DNA of 64,000 nt, taken from Burkholderia sp. Ac-20365. GTDB taxonomy: Bacteria; Pseudomonadota; Gammaproteobacteria; Burkholderiales; Burkholderiaceae. A program made the translations under genes and the position numbers. Below the pieces are notes generated by a model. That model saw only the letters and a list, made by a program, of their open reading frames with translations, did no database searches and was not told where the DNA came from. Location of the stretch: assembly GCF_017104715.1 (NCBI RefSeq), contig NZ_JAAGPI010000020.1:1-64000 (forward strand), in the 5' to 3' direction. Of this stretch, positions 16,546 to 25,115 are shown in pieces. How positions within the stretch are numbered: the stretch's first letter is position 1; each line of letters opens with the position of its first letter.

Positions 16546-17142
16546 TTACGCTGCCGCGATCGCTTCGCGTGCGCCGGCCAATGCTGCCGTCGCTGCGTCC
16601 GGGCCCATGTTCAGGCCTTCCGCGTAGATGAAGTTCACGTCCGTCATGCCGAGGAAGCCGAGGAACGTCTTCAGGTACGGCGTCTGCGAGTCACCCGGCG
16701 TGCCGAGGTACACGCCACCGCGTGCCGACACCACGAACACCTTCTTGCCCGTCACCAGACCTTCAGGGCCGTTCGCGCCGTACTTGAACGTGATGCCAGC
16801 GCGTGCGATGAAGTCGAAATACGTCTTCAGGTGTGACGAGATGCCGAAGTTGTACAGCGGCGCGCCGATCACGACGATGTCGGCGGCTTGCAGTTCGGCG
16901 ATCAGCGCTTCGCTGCGCGCTGCTATCGCTTGCTGCTCGGCCGTGCGTTGTTCAGCCGGCGTGAAGAATGCGCCGAGAATCGCGTCGTCGAGGTGCGGCA
17001 GTGCGTCTTCGTGCAGATTGCGGACGACGACTTGCGCGCCCGGATTCGATTGTTGCAGCTTTGCCGTCAGTTCGTTGGCCAGCAGCGTCGATTGAGCGCC
17101 TTGCGAGCGAGCCGACGAATTGATTTGCAGGATCGTGGTCAT
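16546..17142 (-). CDS. azoR: FMN-dependent NADH:azo/quinone oxidoreductase
   Basis: A 198-residue flavodoxin-like enzyme using FMN and NADH to reduce quinones and azo dyes. The FMN-phosphate loop is INSSARSQGAQS at about 7-18. The flavin-facing APLYNFGISSHLKTYFDFI motif lies at about 94-112, and ARGG occurs near 140. The start at 17142 is chosen because the protein then begins MTTILQINSS. A hairpin/palindrome lies about 90 bp upstream (17225-17264). Such genes are often controlled by a neighbouring LysR regulator, but none is adjacent here. Confidence 0.85.
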   Translation of the reverse strand: MTTILQINSSARSQGAQSTLLANELTAKLQQSNPGAQVVVRNLHEDALPHLDDAILGAFFTPAEQRTAEQQAIAARSEALIAELQAADIVVIGAPLYNFGISSHLKTYFDFIARAGITFKYGANGPEGLVTGKKVFVVSARGGVYLGTPGDSQTPYLKTFLGFLGMTDVNFIYAEGLNMGPDAATAALAGAREAIAAA

Positions 17143-17224
17143 TCTGTGACTCCAGTGAGGGGCGCGCTGTGTTGCGCGAGTGGAGCCATTGTGTTTTTTT
17201 ACCCGGCCGGGAAAAAGTAGCGCG

Positions 17225-17264
17225 GCGGCGACGGATTGTTGCACCGATAGAACAATCCGCCGCC
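17225..17264. repeat. strong inverted repeat upstream of azoR
   Basis: CGGATTGTT (17232-17240) and AACAATCCG (17251-17259) pair perfectly around a 10-bp centre, and the pairing continues outward with GC pairs past one bulged A. It lies between the M61 peptidase stop and azoR start, so it could be the peptidase-side terminator, an operator for azoR, or both. There is no T tract in either direction. Confidence 0.5.
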
Positions 17265-17296
17265 GGGTTTGGCCGGACAAAAGGTCGCGAAAGCGG

Positions 17297-19090
17297 TTAC
17301 TTGCCGCCCAGCCAGCGCTTGCGTGCCGTCACCGCCGATGCGCGCCTGTCGTTCGCGGTGAGCTTGTAGCGCGAGACTTCCGGGCCATCCAGCTTGACCT
17401 GCGCGACGCGCAGCTCGTCGCGCCGGAATGCGTGCACTTCGACCTTCGCGCCGGGCTGATAGCGCGACAACAGCGTGTCGAGATTCGAGCCCGTTACGCG
17501 CAAACCATCGACGGCGATCAGCACGTCGCCCGCCGAGAGGCCCGCTTTCTGCGCCGCGCTGCCGTCGTGCACAGCCGCCAGCGTGCAGTCCGCGCCGCCG
17601 CGCACGCGCGCGCCGAGCGACGGCTTGGCCTTCGGATCGACGTCCGGCTCGAGCGACACGGCAAACGATGCCAGCATCGATTCGAGCGGCAGATCGCGCG
17701 TGCCGCGCACGCCTTCCGCGAAAATTTCCGACAGATCCGCGCCGGTGGCTTCGGCAAACAGCGCCTCGACTTCGTCTTCGGCGATGCCCTGCCCCTTGTC
17801 CTTGTAGAAATCGCGTCCGTAGCGCTGCCACAGCAGACGCATCACGTCGTCGAGCGATTTGCGGTTCTGCGTTTGCGCGCGAATCGTCAGATCGAATGCG
17901 AGCGCGACCAGCGAACCCTTCGTGTAGTAGCTGACGATCGAGTTCGGCGCATTCTCGTCCTGACGGTAATACTTGACCCACGTGTCGAACGAGCTTTCGG
18001 CGACCGTCTGTTTCAATCGACCGCTGCCGCGCAGCACGCCGCCAATCGTCTTGCCGAGCAGCGTGAAATACTCGGCTTCCTTGATCAGCCCGCTGCGCAC
18101 GAGCATCAGATCGTCGTAGTACGACGTGAAGCCCTCGAACAGCCACAGCAGCGTCGTGTAGTTTTCCTGGTTGAGGTCGTATGGGGCGAACACGGCCGGC
18201 TTGATGCGCTTCACATTCCACGTGTGGAAATACTCGTGGCTGCACAGGCCGAGATACGTGCGATAGCCGTCCGTCGTCTCGTCGCGGCCCGTGACGGGTA
18301 AGTCCGAGCGGTTGCAGATTAGCGCAGTCGACGCGCGGTGCTCCAGCCCGCCGTAGCCATCGGTGACGGCTTGCGCCATGAACACGTAGCGGTCCATCGG
18401 CGCTTTCTTCGAGCGCGGCTCGAACAGCGCGATCTGCGCTTCGCACACGCGCTTCAGATCCGCGGACAAACGCTCCATGTCCAGCCCGACCACGCGCCCC
18501 GCGATCACGACATCGTGCGGCACACCGTGCGCCTTGAACGTGCCGAGCGAGAATTCACCGAGCGTCACGGGATGATCGATCAGCTCGTCATAGTTCTGCG
18601 CGCTGTACTCGCCGAAACCGTAGCGCTTCGTGCCGCGCGCTTCCGTCAGCGACGTGGCGACGCGCCAGTCGCGAAACTGCGGACCGGCCGGCTTCTGGAT
18701 ATCGACAACGCACGGCGCGTCCTCGAAACCGTGCGGCGACAGGAACACGCTCGTGCCGTTGAAGAAACCCGTCGTATCGTCGAGATGCGCGGCGCGCACC
18801 GACATGTCCCACGCGTACACCTCGTAGCGCAACGTCAGCGCGCCCTTGACGGGCGCCGCCTGCCACGCGTGCTTGTCGGTCTTTTCGACGCGCACCTTGC
18901 GGCCTGCGTCGTTGAACGCGCGCAGCGTGACGATGTTGCGCGCGAACTCGCGGACCATGTAGCTGCCGGGAATCCACACGGGCAGCATGAAGCGCTGGCC
19001 GGACGGATCGGGCTCGGCGACGGTCACGGTGACTTCGAAAATATGGGCGGCGGGTTGCTTCGGAACGATGGTGTAGCGGATCGGCTTCAT
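17297..19090 (-). CDS. M61-family metallopeptidase with C-terminal PDZ domain
   Basis: A 597-residue peptidase of the M61 glycyl-aminopeptidase family. The zinc motif HEYFH is at about 285-289, and the third ligand lies in the downstream LWLFEGFTSYYDDL. A PDZ domain occupies roughly residues 500-570 (AGLSAGDVLIAVDGLRV). There is no signal peptide at the chosen ATG, where the protein begins MKPIRYTI, so a cytoplasmic location is likely; an ATG eight codons earlier is possible. Substrates are not known for this group. It lies upstream of azoR and downstream of dsbC on the same strand, separated from dsbC by a terminator. Confidence 0.85.
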   Translation of the reverse strand: MKPIRYTIVPKQPAAHIFEVTVTVAEPDPSGQRFMLPVWIPGSYMVREFARNIVTLRAFNDAGRKVRVEKTDKHAWQAAPVKGALTLRYEVYAWDMSVRAAHLDDTTGFFNGTSVFLSPHGFEDAPCVVDIQKPAGPQFRDWRVATSLTEARGTKRYGFGEYSAQNYDELIDHPVTLGEFSLGTFKAHGVPHDVVIAGRVVGLDMERLSADLKRVCEAQIALFEPRSKKAPMDRYVFMAQAVTDGYGGLEHRASTALICNRSDLPVTGRDETTDGYRTYLGLCSHEYFHTWNVKRIKPAVFAPYDLNQENYTTLLWLFEGFTSYYDDLMLVRSGLIKEAEYFTLLGKTIGGVLRGSGRLKQTVAESSFDTWVKYYRQDENAPNSIVSYYTKGSLVALAFDLTIRAQTQNRKSLDDVMRLLWQRYGRDFYKDKGQGIAEDEVEALFAEATGADLSEIFAEGVRGTRDLPLESMLASFAVSLEPDVDPKAKPSLGARVRGGADCTLAAVHDGSAAQKAGLSAGDVLIAVDGLRVTGSNLDTLLSRYQPGAKVEVHAFRRDELRVAQVKLDGPEVSRYKLTANDRRASAVTARKRWLGGK

Positions 19091-19127
19091 CGGCGCTCGT
19101 GTGTGGAATCTCATGAAGAAAAGACAA

Positions 19128-19144
19128 GAGGCGCCAGGCGCCTC
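19128..19144 (-). terminator. intrinsic terminator downstream of dsbC
   Basis: GAGGCGCC and GGCGCCTC pair perfectly across one base, an effectively palindromic 17-nt hairpin. On the minus strand it is followed by TTGTCTTTTCTTC. It sits between the dsbC stop and the M61 peptidase start, so it would separate the two. Confidence 0.75.
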
Positions 19145-19175
19145 CTTTCAAACAGCTTCAAATAAGGTACGCAGT

Positions 19176-19901
19176 TCAGCGCACCGAGGACAACGCCTTG
19201 TCCAGTTCGTCCGCCGGCACGGCGCCCGGCAGGCGGCGGCCATCGGCGAGGAACACGGTCGGCGTGCCGCTGACGTTCATCGACTGGCCGAGTGCCAGGT
19301 TCTTGTCGAGCGCTGCCGTGTCGCAGGTGCCCGGCGCGGTCGGCGCGCGGTGATCCTGCATCCACGCTTCCCACGCCTTCGCGCGGTCGGCGGAACACCA
19401 GATCGACTTCGACTTCACCGTCGAATCCGGCGACAGCACCGGGTACAGGAACGTGTAGATGGTGATGTTATCCATCGACTTCAGCGTCGTTTCGAGCTGC
19501 TTGCAGTACGGGCAGTTCGGATCGGAGAACACGGCGATCTTGCGGCTGCCGTTGCCCTTCACCACTTTGACCGCGTTCGCGAACGGCAGGCTCGCGAAAT
19601 CGATGCGGTTGGTTTCGGACAGGCGCGCTTCCGTCAGATTCTTGCGCGTCTTCGCGTCGACCATGTCGCCGAGAATCAGATGGTCGCCCGTTGCATCGCT
19701 GTAGATGATCTGCGAGCCGAGGTTCACTTCGTAAAGCCCGTCGATCGGCGACTTCGACACGCTCTTGATCGACGCTTCGCTCAGACGCGATTGCAGCGTG
19801 GACTTGAGCTTGTCGGTGGTCTGGTCGGCCTGCGCCGAACAGCCGAGGCCGATGGTCGCGACGGCCAGCGCCAGCGCGGCGATACGGATATGTTTCTTCA
19901 T
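19176..19901 (-). CDS. dsbC: periplasmic thiol:disulfide isomerase DsbC
   Basis: A 241-residue secreted protein that reshuffles wrong disulfides in the periplasm. A signal peptide is evident (KKHIRIAALALAVATIGLG, cleavage near the Ala-Asp at about 25-26). The N-terminal dimerisation domain (about 30-90) is followed by a thioredoxin-fold domain with active-site CPYC at 130-133. A second cysteine pair (about C170 and C191) may form the structural disulfide known in this family. The start at 19901 is fixed by the signal peptide; further upstream ATG/GTG codons lack one. Reduced by DsbD, which is not in this window. Confidence 0.9.
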   Translation of the reverse strand: MKKHIRIAALALAVATIGLGCSAQADQTTDKLKSTLQSRLSEASIKSVSKSPIDGLYEVNLGSQIIYSDATGDHLILGDMVDAKTRKNLTEARLSETNRIDFASLPFANAVKVVKGNGSRKIAVFSDPNCPYCKQLETTLKSMDNITIYTFLYPVLSPDSTVKSKSIWCSADRAKAWEAWMQDHRAPTAPGTCDTAALDKNLALGQSMNVSGTPTVFLADGRRLPGAVPADELDKALSSVR

Positions 19902-20087
19902 GCTGCTGCTCCTGATTCGATTTGGCGCGCGGCGAGCTTGCCGCTCATTTGCGCCGGTGTTCATGTTCCGCGCGGGTTTCCGGGTGCACCGGAATGTTCC
20001 CTGTTGCAACGTTCGTGTCGGGCACTGTTGCGACGATGGTATGCCTTGCGTTCAATCCTGTCAGGCGTAGACGCGACGGCCGATTCT

Positions 20088-21260
20088 TCAGCCCAGCGCC
20101 GCCGACACCAGCCAGCGCTTGACCAGCGGCTGCGCGCCGACGAACGCCATGCCCGTATTGCGCACCGCGCGCGCGACATTGCCCGGCAGCGCGAACAGCT
20201 TTTGCAGGCCGTCCGTGGCGATGGTCAGCGCACGGATGTCTTCGCTGCGCGAGCGCTCGTAGCGGCGCAACAGCACCGTGTCGCCGATATCGCGAAACGC
20301 CTCTTTCTTCGCGATCACGTCCACCAGCGACGCGACGTCGCGCAAGCCGAGATTCATGCCCTGCCCGGCAAGCGGATGAATCAGATGCGCGGCATCGCCA
20401 ACCAGCGCGACACGCGGCGCGACCAGCTTGTCGACCGTTTGCAGCGCGAGCGGGAAACCTTGCGCGGGCGTCACGCATTCGAGCGTGCCGAGCGCGCCCA
20501 TCGTCGCGCGTTCGACTTCCGCTGCCAGCTGCGCCGGGTCGAGCTTGATGAGCGTGGTTGCGTGTTCCGTCTTCGCCGACCAGACCAGCGACACGTGACC
20601 GTCAGGCAGCGGCAGCAACGCGATGATCTCGCCGTCGCGGAACCACTGGTAGGCCGTCTCGCCGTGCGGACGCTCGGCCTTGAAATTCGCAACGACGCCC
20701 GTCTGACGATAATCGCGCCGGTTCACCTTCGAGCCGATCTGCGCGCGAACCCACGAATGCGCGCCATCCGCGCCGACCACGAGATCCGCTTCGAGCACGT
20801 TGCCATTCGCAAGACCGATCGTCGCGCCGCCCGGCTTGACGTCGAGCCCCTGCGCGCGCGTGTCGAGCCACGTGAGATTGGGCTGGAAACGCAGCGCGGC
20901 GTCGAGCGCCTGCTCGATCAGCGACGATTCCGCGATCCACGCCAGTTGCGGCACGGAAGCCTGAAAAGCCGAGAAATGCAGTTCGGCGTGTGCGTCGCCG
21001 TAGACACGCATGTCATAGACGGGCGCAAGCCGCGATGGTTGCAGCGCCTGCCACACGCGCAGACGCTCGAGCAGCGCCTGCGAACTCGCGGACAGCGCAT
21101 AGACGCGCGAGTCGAACACGGCGTCGGCGGGCAGCGGCTGGCAATGCTGCGCGAGCAACGCGACGCGCAGCCCGCTTTGCGTCAGCGCAAGCGCGGCCGT
21201 CTTGCCGACGAGCCCGCCGCCGATCACGGCGACATCGAAGGACTGATGGTGAGCATTCAT
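20088..21260 (-). CDS. UbiH/UbiF/COQ6-family FAD-dependent hydroxylase
   Basis: A 390-residue class A flavin monooxygenase of the ubiquinone-ring hydroxylase group. The Rossmann dinucleotide motif GGGLVGKTAALALT is at about 14-27, the conserved VGADGAHSWVR at about 165-175, and GDAAHLIHPLAGQGMNLGL at about 290-308. Members of this family hydroxylate positions on the quinone ring; which carbon cannot be decided from sequence, so no symbol is given. The ATG at 21260 lies six bases after a perfect TATAAT on the minus strand (21267-21272), so the transcript may be leaderless. Confidence 0.82.
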   Translation of the reverse strand: MNAHHQSFDVAVIGGGLVGKTAALALTQSGLRVALLAQHCQPLPADAVFDSRVYALSASSQALLERLRVWQALQPSRLAPVYDMRVYGDAHAELHFSAFQASVPQLAWIAESSLIEQALDAALRFQPNLTWLDTRAQGLDVKPGGATIGLANGNVLEADLVVGADGAHSWVRAQIGSKVNRRDYRQTGVVANFKAERPHGETAYQWFRDGEIIALLPLPDGHVSLVWSAKTEHATTLIKLDPAQLAAEVERATMGALGTLECVTPAQGFPLALQTVDKLVAPRVALVGDAAHLIHPLAGQGMNLGLRDVASLVDVIAKKEAFRDIGDTVLLRRYERSRSEDIRALTIATDGLQKLFALPGNVARAVRNTGMAFVGAQPLVKRWLVSAALG

Positions 21261-21675
21261 CCGGCCATTATAGCCGCGAGGGGTGCCGGGGACGGATCGA
21301 CACGGCCGGGCTTGCGGCGCGGTTTGGGCGTTGTTTGAGCAGAGATTGATGCAGGTCGCGCACAAGTCACGCGGATTGTCGCCCGGCCGCGAAGGCAGTC
21401 TGGTGGCAACCGGCGCGCGCCGCTGTTCTTCCATTGCCGCGAGCGCGCCGCCGGACAGGGTTACAATTACGGTTTTCGGTTATCCGGCATCCCCGGCTCG
21501 CATCTGCGACGCGGCGGGTGCTTTGCGACAGTCCGCCTGTGCCGCTTGCTTCTGACACGTGCATGGCGCCAGCGGACTTGCGGGCCGCGGCCAGTCTCGC
21601 GCCGCGCCATATGCAGCCCGGTAGCCCGCGCTCCGTGCGCCGAAGCCTGTCACCACCTGATTTGTAGAGAACCTC
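21261..21675. other. 415-bp divergent intergenic region with candidate -10 boxes only
   Basis: This region separates the UbiH-family gene from ychF. On the minus strand TATAAT (21267-21272) sits directly before the hydroxylase ATG. On the plus strand TACAAT (21462-21467) is a possible -10 about 210 bp before ychF. No matching -35 elements, repeats, RNA genes or convincing small ORFs were seen. Confidence 0.5.
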
Positions 21676-22770
21676 ATGAGCCTCAAATGCGGCATCGTCG
21701 GCCTGCCTAACGTCGGCAAGTCCACCCTGTTCAACGCGCTGACCAAGGCGGGCATCGCCGCCGAAAATTATCCGTTCTGCACGATCGAGCCGAACGTCGG
21801 CGTGGTCGAAGTGCCGGATGCACGTCTGACGGCGCTCGCCGGAATCGTCAAGCCGGAGCGCATCGTGCCCGCCGTCGTCGAATTCGTCGATATCGCGGGT
21901 CTGGTCGCCGGCGCGAGCAAGGGCGAAGGTCTCGGCAACCAGTTCCTCGCGAACATCCGCGAAACGGATGCGATCACGCACGTCGTGCGCTGCTTCGAGG
22001 ACGAGAACGTGATTCACGTCGCGGGCAAGGTCGATCCGGTGTCGGACATCGAGGTGATCAACACGGAACTGGCGCTCGCCGATCTCGCGACGGTCGAAAA
22101 GGCGCTCACGCGCTATGCGAAAGCCGCGAAGTCGGGCAACGACAAGGAAGCGGTCAAGCTTGCAGCCGTGCTGGAAAAGGTTCGCGTGCAGCTGGATCAG
22201 GCCAAGCCGGTTCGCGGTCTGGGTCTGACGGAAGAAGAAGCGCTGCTGATCAAGCCGTTCTGCCTGATCACGGCCAAACCGGCCATGTACGTGGCGAACG
22301 TCAAGGAAGACGGCTTCGAGAACAACCCGCACCTCGACGCGGTGCGCAAGTACGCTGAATCGGAAAATGCGCCGGTAGTCGCCGTGTGCGCAGCAATCGA
22401 AGCAGAAATCGCCGATCTCGCCGATGAAGACAAGGAAGTGTTCCTCGCCGACATGGGCATGGACGAGCCAGGCCTGAACCGCGTGATCCGCGCGGGCTTC
22501 AAGCTGCTCGGTCTGCAGACGTATTTCACGGCAGGCGTGAAGGAAGTGCGTGCATGGACGATTCATATCGGCGATACGGCGCCGCAGGCAGCGGGCGCGA
22601 TCCACACGGACTTCGAACGCGGCTTCATTCGTGCGCAGACGATCGGTTTCGACGATTACATCGCGTTCAAGGGTGAACAAGGCGCGAAGGAAGCCGGCAA
22701 GATGCGCGCGGAAGGCAAGGAGTACATCGTGCACGATGGCGACGTGATGAACTTTTTGTTCAACGTCTGA
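21676..22770 (+). CDS. ychF: redox-regulated ATPase YchF (Obg-family P-loop protein)
   Basis: A 364-residue member of the universally conserved YchF/OLA1 family, which binds ribosomes and hydrolyses ATP rather than GTP. The P-loop is GLPNVGKST at 9-17. The DxxG motif is VDIAGLV at about 72-78, and the altered G4 region that relaxes guanine specificity lies near 205-210 (MYVANVKED). A coiled-coil insert follows the G domain and a TGS domain ends the protein (EVRAWTIHIGDTAPQAAG). The length is standard. In many proteobacteria ychF follows pth; here it stands alone, and repeat element A begins a few bases after its stop. Confidence 0.93.
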   Translation: MSLKCGIVGLPNVGKSTLFNALTKAGIAAENYPFCTIEPNVGVVEVPDARLTALAGIVKPERIVPAVVEFVDIAGLVAGASKGEGLGNQFLANIRETDAITHVVRCFEDENVIHVAGKVDPVSDIEVINTELALADLATVEKALTRYAKAAKSGNDKEAVKLAAVLEKVRVQLDQAKPVRGLGLTEEEALLIKPFCLITAKPAMYVANVKEDGFENNPHLDAVRKYAESENAPVVAVCAAIEAEIADLADEDKEVFLADMGMDEPGLNRVIRAGFKLLGLQTYFTAGVKEVRAWTIHIGDTAPQAAGAIHTDFERGFIRAQTIGFDDYIAFKGEQGAKEAGKMRAEGKEYIVHDGDVMNFLFNV

Positions 22771-22814
22771 CGCGAAGGTTTGGTTTTGTAGGGGCATCCG
22801 CGGTTTGCTCTTTC

Positions 22815-23479
22815 GCTGGCATTCGCGTGATGTTTTGCCTGGTTCAGGCGTTGCCCCTGTGCGGGGCGGCACTTACTTTCTTTGCCGCGGCAAAGAAAGT
22901 AAGCAAAGAAAGCCGCTCACACCGCAAGCTCTTGACCTTTACCCACGGGCCCCCAACCGCCCCGTCCCGTCCACGGCATCGATCCTCTCGATGCCCGCTG
23001 CCAGCGCTTCGAACTGACTCATCACCCGCTTCACTCCCCCGCGTCGCCACTCGCGCGATCAGATTTCCCACGTTCTATAGCGGCAAACTCTGTGTAGGCT
23101 GTCGCGGCTTACGCGCATCACTTCGAACTGGAATGCTGACGTGGTCACGGAGCACGATCGGTGTCGTAGGAGCGCTACCGCGTGAGGCACTACGACCTAC
23201 ACACAGTTTGCCACCTGGGCGGCATAAACCATTCGCTATCAATGGATGCGCTACGGGTGCTTGAAGTGGGTGAGGCGCACGGCCGAAGCGCGGGCAACGG
23301 GCGGCGACTGAGAAGTTGCCGAGTGAAGGATAAGAACCTGTGGGGGCCCTCAGGCAAAAACTAGAATTTGCGGTGTGAGCCGCTTTCTTTGCTTACTTTC
23401 TTTGCGGCGGCAAAGAAAGTAAGTGCCGCCCCGCACAGGGGCAACGCTAGCAAACCGGAAGCGAAACGCGGATGCCAGC
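22815..23479 (+). repeat. repeat element copy A (about 665 bp, long inverted-repeat ends)
   Basis: The core is bounded by GCTGGCATTCGCG at 22815 and CGCGGATGCCAGC ending at 23479. Inside these, 22848-22927 and 23368-23447 are inverted repeats matching at 78 of 80 positions by direct reading. Each contains a 32-nt palindrome with arms CTTACTTTCTTTG/CAAAGAAAGTAAG (22872-22903 and 23392-23423) and the hairpin CCCC-TGTGC-GGGG. The interior has an inverted pair, GGCAAACTCTGTGTAGG (23082-23098) and CCTACACACAGTTTGCC (23196-23212), nesting GTCGTA/TACGAC. T/G-rich sequence on the left (from about 22777) and A/C-rich sequence on the right (to about 23532) mirror each other. Short frames run through it but none is shared with copies B and C, so I do not call genes here. 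Copy A has the same orientation as C. Confidence 0.88.
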
Positions 23480-23648
23480 GAAGCAAATGCAAAAGCAAAA
23501 GCAAAACCAAAAGCGAAACCAAAACCAAACCACTAGTTGCCCCCACATCCATCTTCATCCGGGTAATCGCCCTTTTTCCAGATACCCTCCAGATGTTAAA
23601 TTGCCCGTTTGGCACAAACTTACACAAAGAAAACTCGCCGACGCTTTC

Positions 23649-23671
23649 CTGTCATCGATCACAACTAGAAT
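23649..23671 (+). promoter_or_regulatory. weak candidate promoter with one PhoB-like half site before ugpB
   Basis: CTGTCAT (23649-23655) equals a PhoB half site and ends 10 bp before a possible -10, TAGAAT (23666-23671), which is the spacing seen in phosphate-starvation promoters. The second half site that should lie 11 bp upstream is poor. Phosphate control is known for E. coli ugp, but here it is only a suggestion. Confidence 0.3.
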
Positions 23672-23714
23672 CGCGCGACCATTAATCGCGCATTCCTCAA
23701 AGAGGAGACTCTCG

Positions 23715-25040
23715 ATGCATTGCAAGCCGCTGTTCCGTTCGCTGTCCGTCGCTGCCGTTCTGGCCTTCGGCGTCCATCAAAGCGCGCACGCCGCCACTGA
23801 AATCCAGTTCTGGCACGCGATGGAAGCCGCCCTCGGCGAACGCCTGAACACAATCGCCAACGACTTCAACGCATCGCAGAGCGACTACAAGATCGTCCCC
23901 GTCTTCAAAGGCACCTACGACCAGACGCTCGCAGCCGGCATCGCCGCATACCGCAGCGGCAACGCGCCTGCCATCCTGCAGGTCTACGAAGTCGGCACGG
24001 CAACGATGATGCGGGCGAAGAAAGCCGTGATCCCCGTCTCCGACGTGTTCAAGCAAGCCGGCATGACGCTCGATGAAAAGGCCTTCGTGCCGACCATCGC
24101 CAGTTATTACAGCGACTCGAAGACGGGCCATCTGATCTCGATGCCGTTCAACAGCTCGACGCCTGTCCTCTACTACAACAAGGAAGCCTTCAAGAAAGCC
24201 GGCCTCGATCCGAACTCGCCTCCCAAAACGTGGGCCGAGCTCGAGCAGGACGCACAGAAGCTGAAGGCAGCGGGCATGTCGTGCGGCTACTCGTCGGGCT
24301 GGCAAAGCTGGATTCAGCTCGAGAACTACAGCGCGTGGCACGGCGCGCCGTTCGCGACGAAGAACAACGGTTTCGACGGCGCCGACGCACAACTCGAATT
24401 CAACAAGCCGCTGCAGATCGCGCACATCACGTTCCTGCAGAAGATGGCGAAGGAAGGCACCTTCACCTATGCGGGCCGCAAGGACGAACCGGTGTCGAAG
24501 TTCTATAGCGGCGACTGCGGGATCATTACGAACTCGTCCGGATCGCTCGCGACCATCCGCAAGTATGCGAAGTTCGACTTCGGCACGGGCATGATGCCGT
24601 ACGACGCAAACGTCAAGGGCGCGCCGCAGAACGCGATCATCGGTGGCGCGAGCCTGTGGGTACTGTCAGGGAAGGACCCGGCCGTTTATAAGGGTGTCGC
24701 GAAGTTCCTCGCGTATCTCAGCTCGGCGCCCGTCGCCGCTAAGTGGCATCAGGACACCGGCTATCTGCCCGTTACCACGGCTGCTTACCAGTTGACGCAG
24801 CAGCAAGGCTTCTACGAGAAGAACCCCGGCAGCGACACGGCTATCAAGCAGATGCTCAACAAACCGCCTCTTCCGTATACGAAGGGCCTGCGTCTGGGCA
24901 ACATGCCGCAGATCCGCACGATCATCGATGAAGAACTCGAACAGGTCTGGGCCGAGAAGAAGACACCGAAGGATGCGCTCGATTCGTCGGTGACGCGTGG
25001 CGACGAACTGCTGCGCCGCTTCGAGAAAGCCGGTAGCTGA
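23715..25040 (+). CDS. ugpB: sn-glycerol-3-phosphate-type periplasmic binding protein
   Basis: A 441-residue solute-binding protein of the cluster that includes E. coli UgpB (438 residues). A signal peptide covers about 1-26, cleaving after HQSAHA, and the mature protein begins ATEIQFWHAM, very like UgpB. The ligand-site regions FKGTYDQTLAAGIAAYRSG and YNKEAFKKAGLDPN are present. It would deliver glycerol 3-phosphate or glycerophosphodiesters to UgpAEC. AGAGGAGACTCTCG provides a strong ribosome site for the ATG at 23715. It is the first gene of a four-gene importer bracketed by repeat copies A and B. Confidence 0.88.
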   Translation: MHCKPLFRSLSVAAVLAFGVHQSAHAATEIQFWHAMEAALGERLNTIANDFNASQSDYKIVPVFKGTYDQTLAAGIAAYRSGNAPAILQVYEVGTATMMRAKKAVIPVSDVFKQAGMTLDEKAFVPTIASYYSDSKTGHLISMPFNSSTPVLYYNKEAFKKAGLDPNSPPKTWAELEQDAQKLKAAGMSCGYSSGWQSWIQLENYSAWHGAPFATKNNGFDGADAQLEFNKPLQIAHITFLQKMAKEGTFTYAGRKDEPVSKFYSGDCGIITNSSGSLATIRKYAKFDFGTGMMPYDANVKGAPQNAIIGGASLWVLSGKDPAVYKGVAKFLAYLSSAPVAAKWHQDTGYLPVTTAAYQLTQQQGFYEKNPGSDTAIKQMLNKPPLPYTKGLRLGNMPQIRTIIDEELEQVWAEKKTPKDALDSSVTRGDELLRRFEKAGS

Positions 25041-25051
25041 TCCACAGGACA

Positions 25052-25085
25052 GGCGCGCTTTTCACGTCCAGGCGTAAAGCGCGCC
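25052..25085 (+). repeat. hairpin between ugpB and ugpA
   Basis: GGCGCGCTTT (25052-25061) pairs perfectly with AAAGCGCGCC (25076-25085) around a 14-nt loop. It lies 11 bp after the ugpB stop and 30 bp before ugpA, with no T tract. In many ABC importers an intercistronic hairpin here keeps the binding-protein message more abundant than the permease message. Confidence 0.65.
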
Positions 25086-25115
25086 CCGCTCCGCTCACTG
25101 TTGGTAAGGACGTCG

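Noticed and set aside
19101..21338. 745-codon open frame on the plus strand opposite dsbC and the UbiH-family gene
   Set aside because: It is a high-GC antisense shadow. Both genes on the other strand have clear motifs and the plus frame is arginine/histidine-rich without domains.
22827..23264. Open frame of 145 codons across repeat copy A
   Set aside because: It lies wholly in the repeat element. The equivalent stretches in copies B and C are interrupted or in another frame, so there is no sign of protein selection.
23638..23655. Full Pho box upstream of ugpB
   Set aside because: Only one of two half sites matches (7 of 7). The other has 2-3 matches, so phosphate control is left as a weak suggestion.
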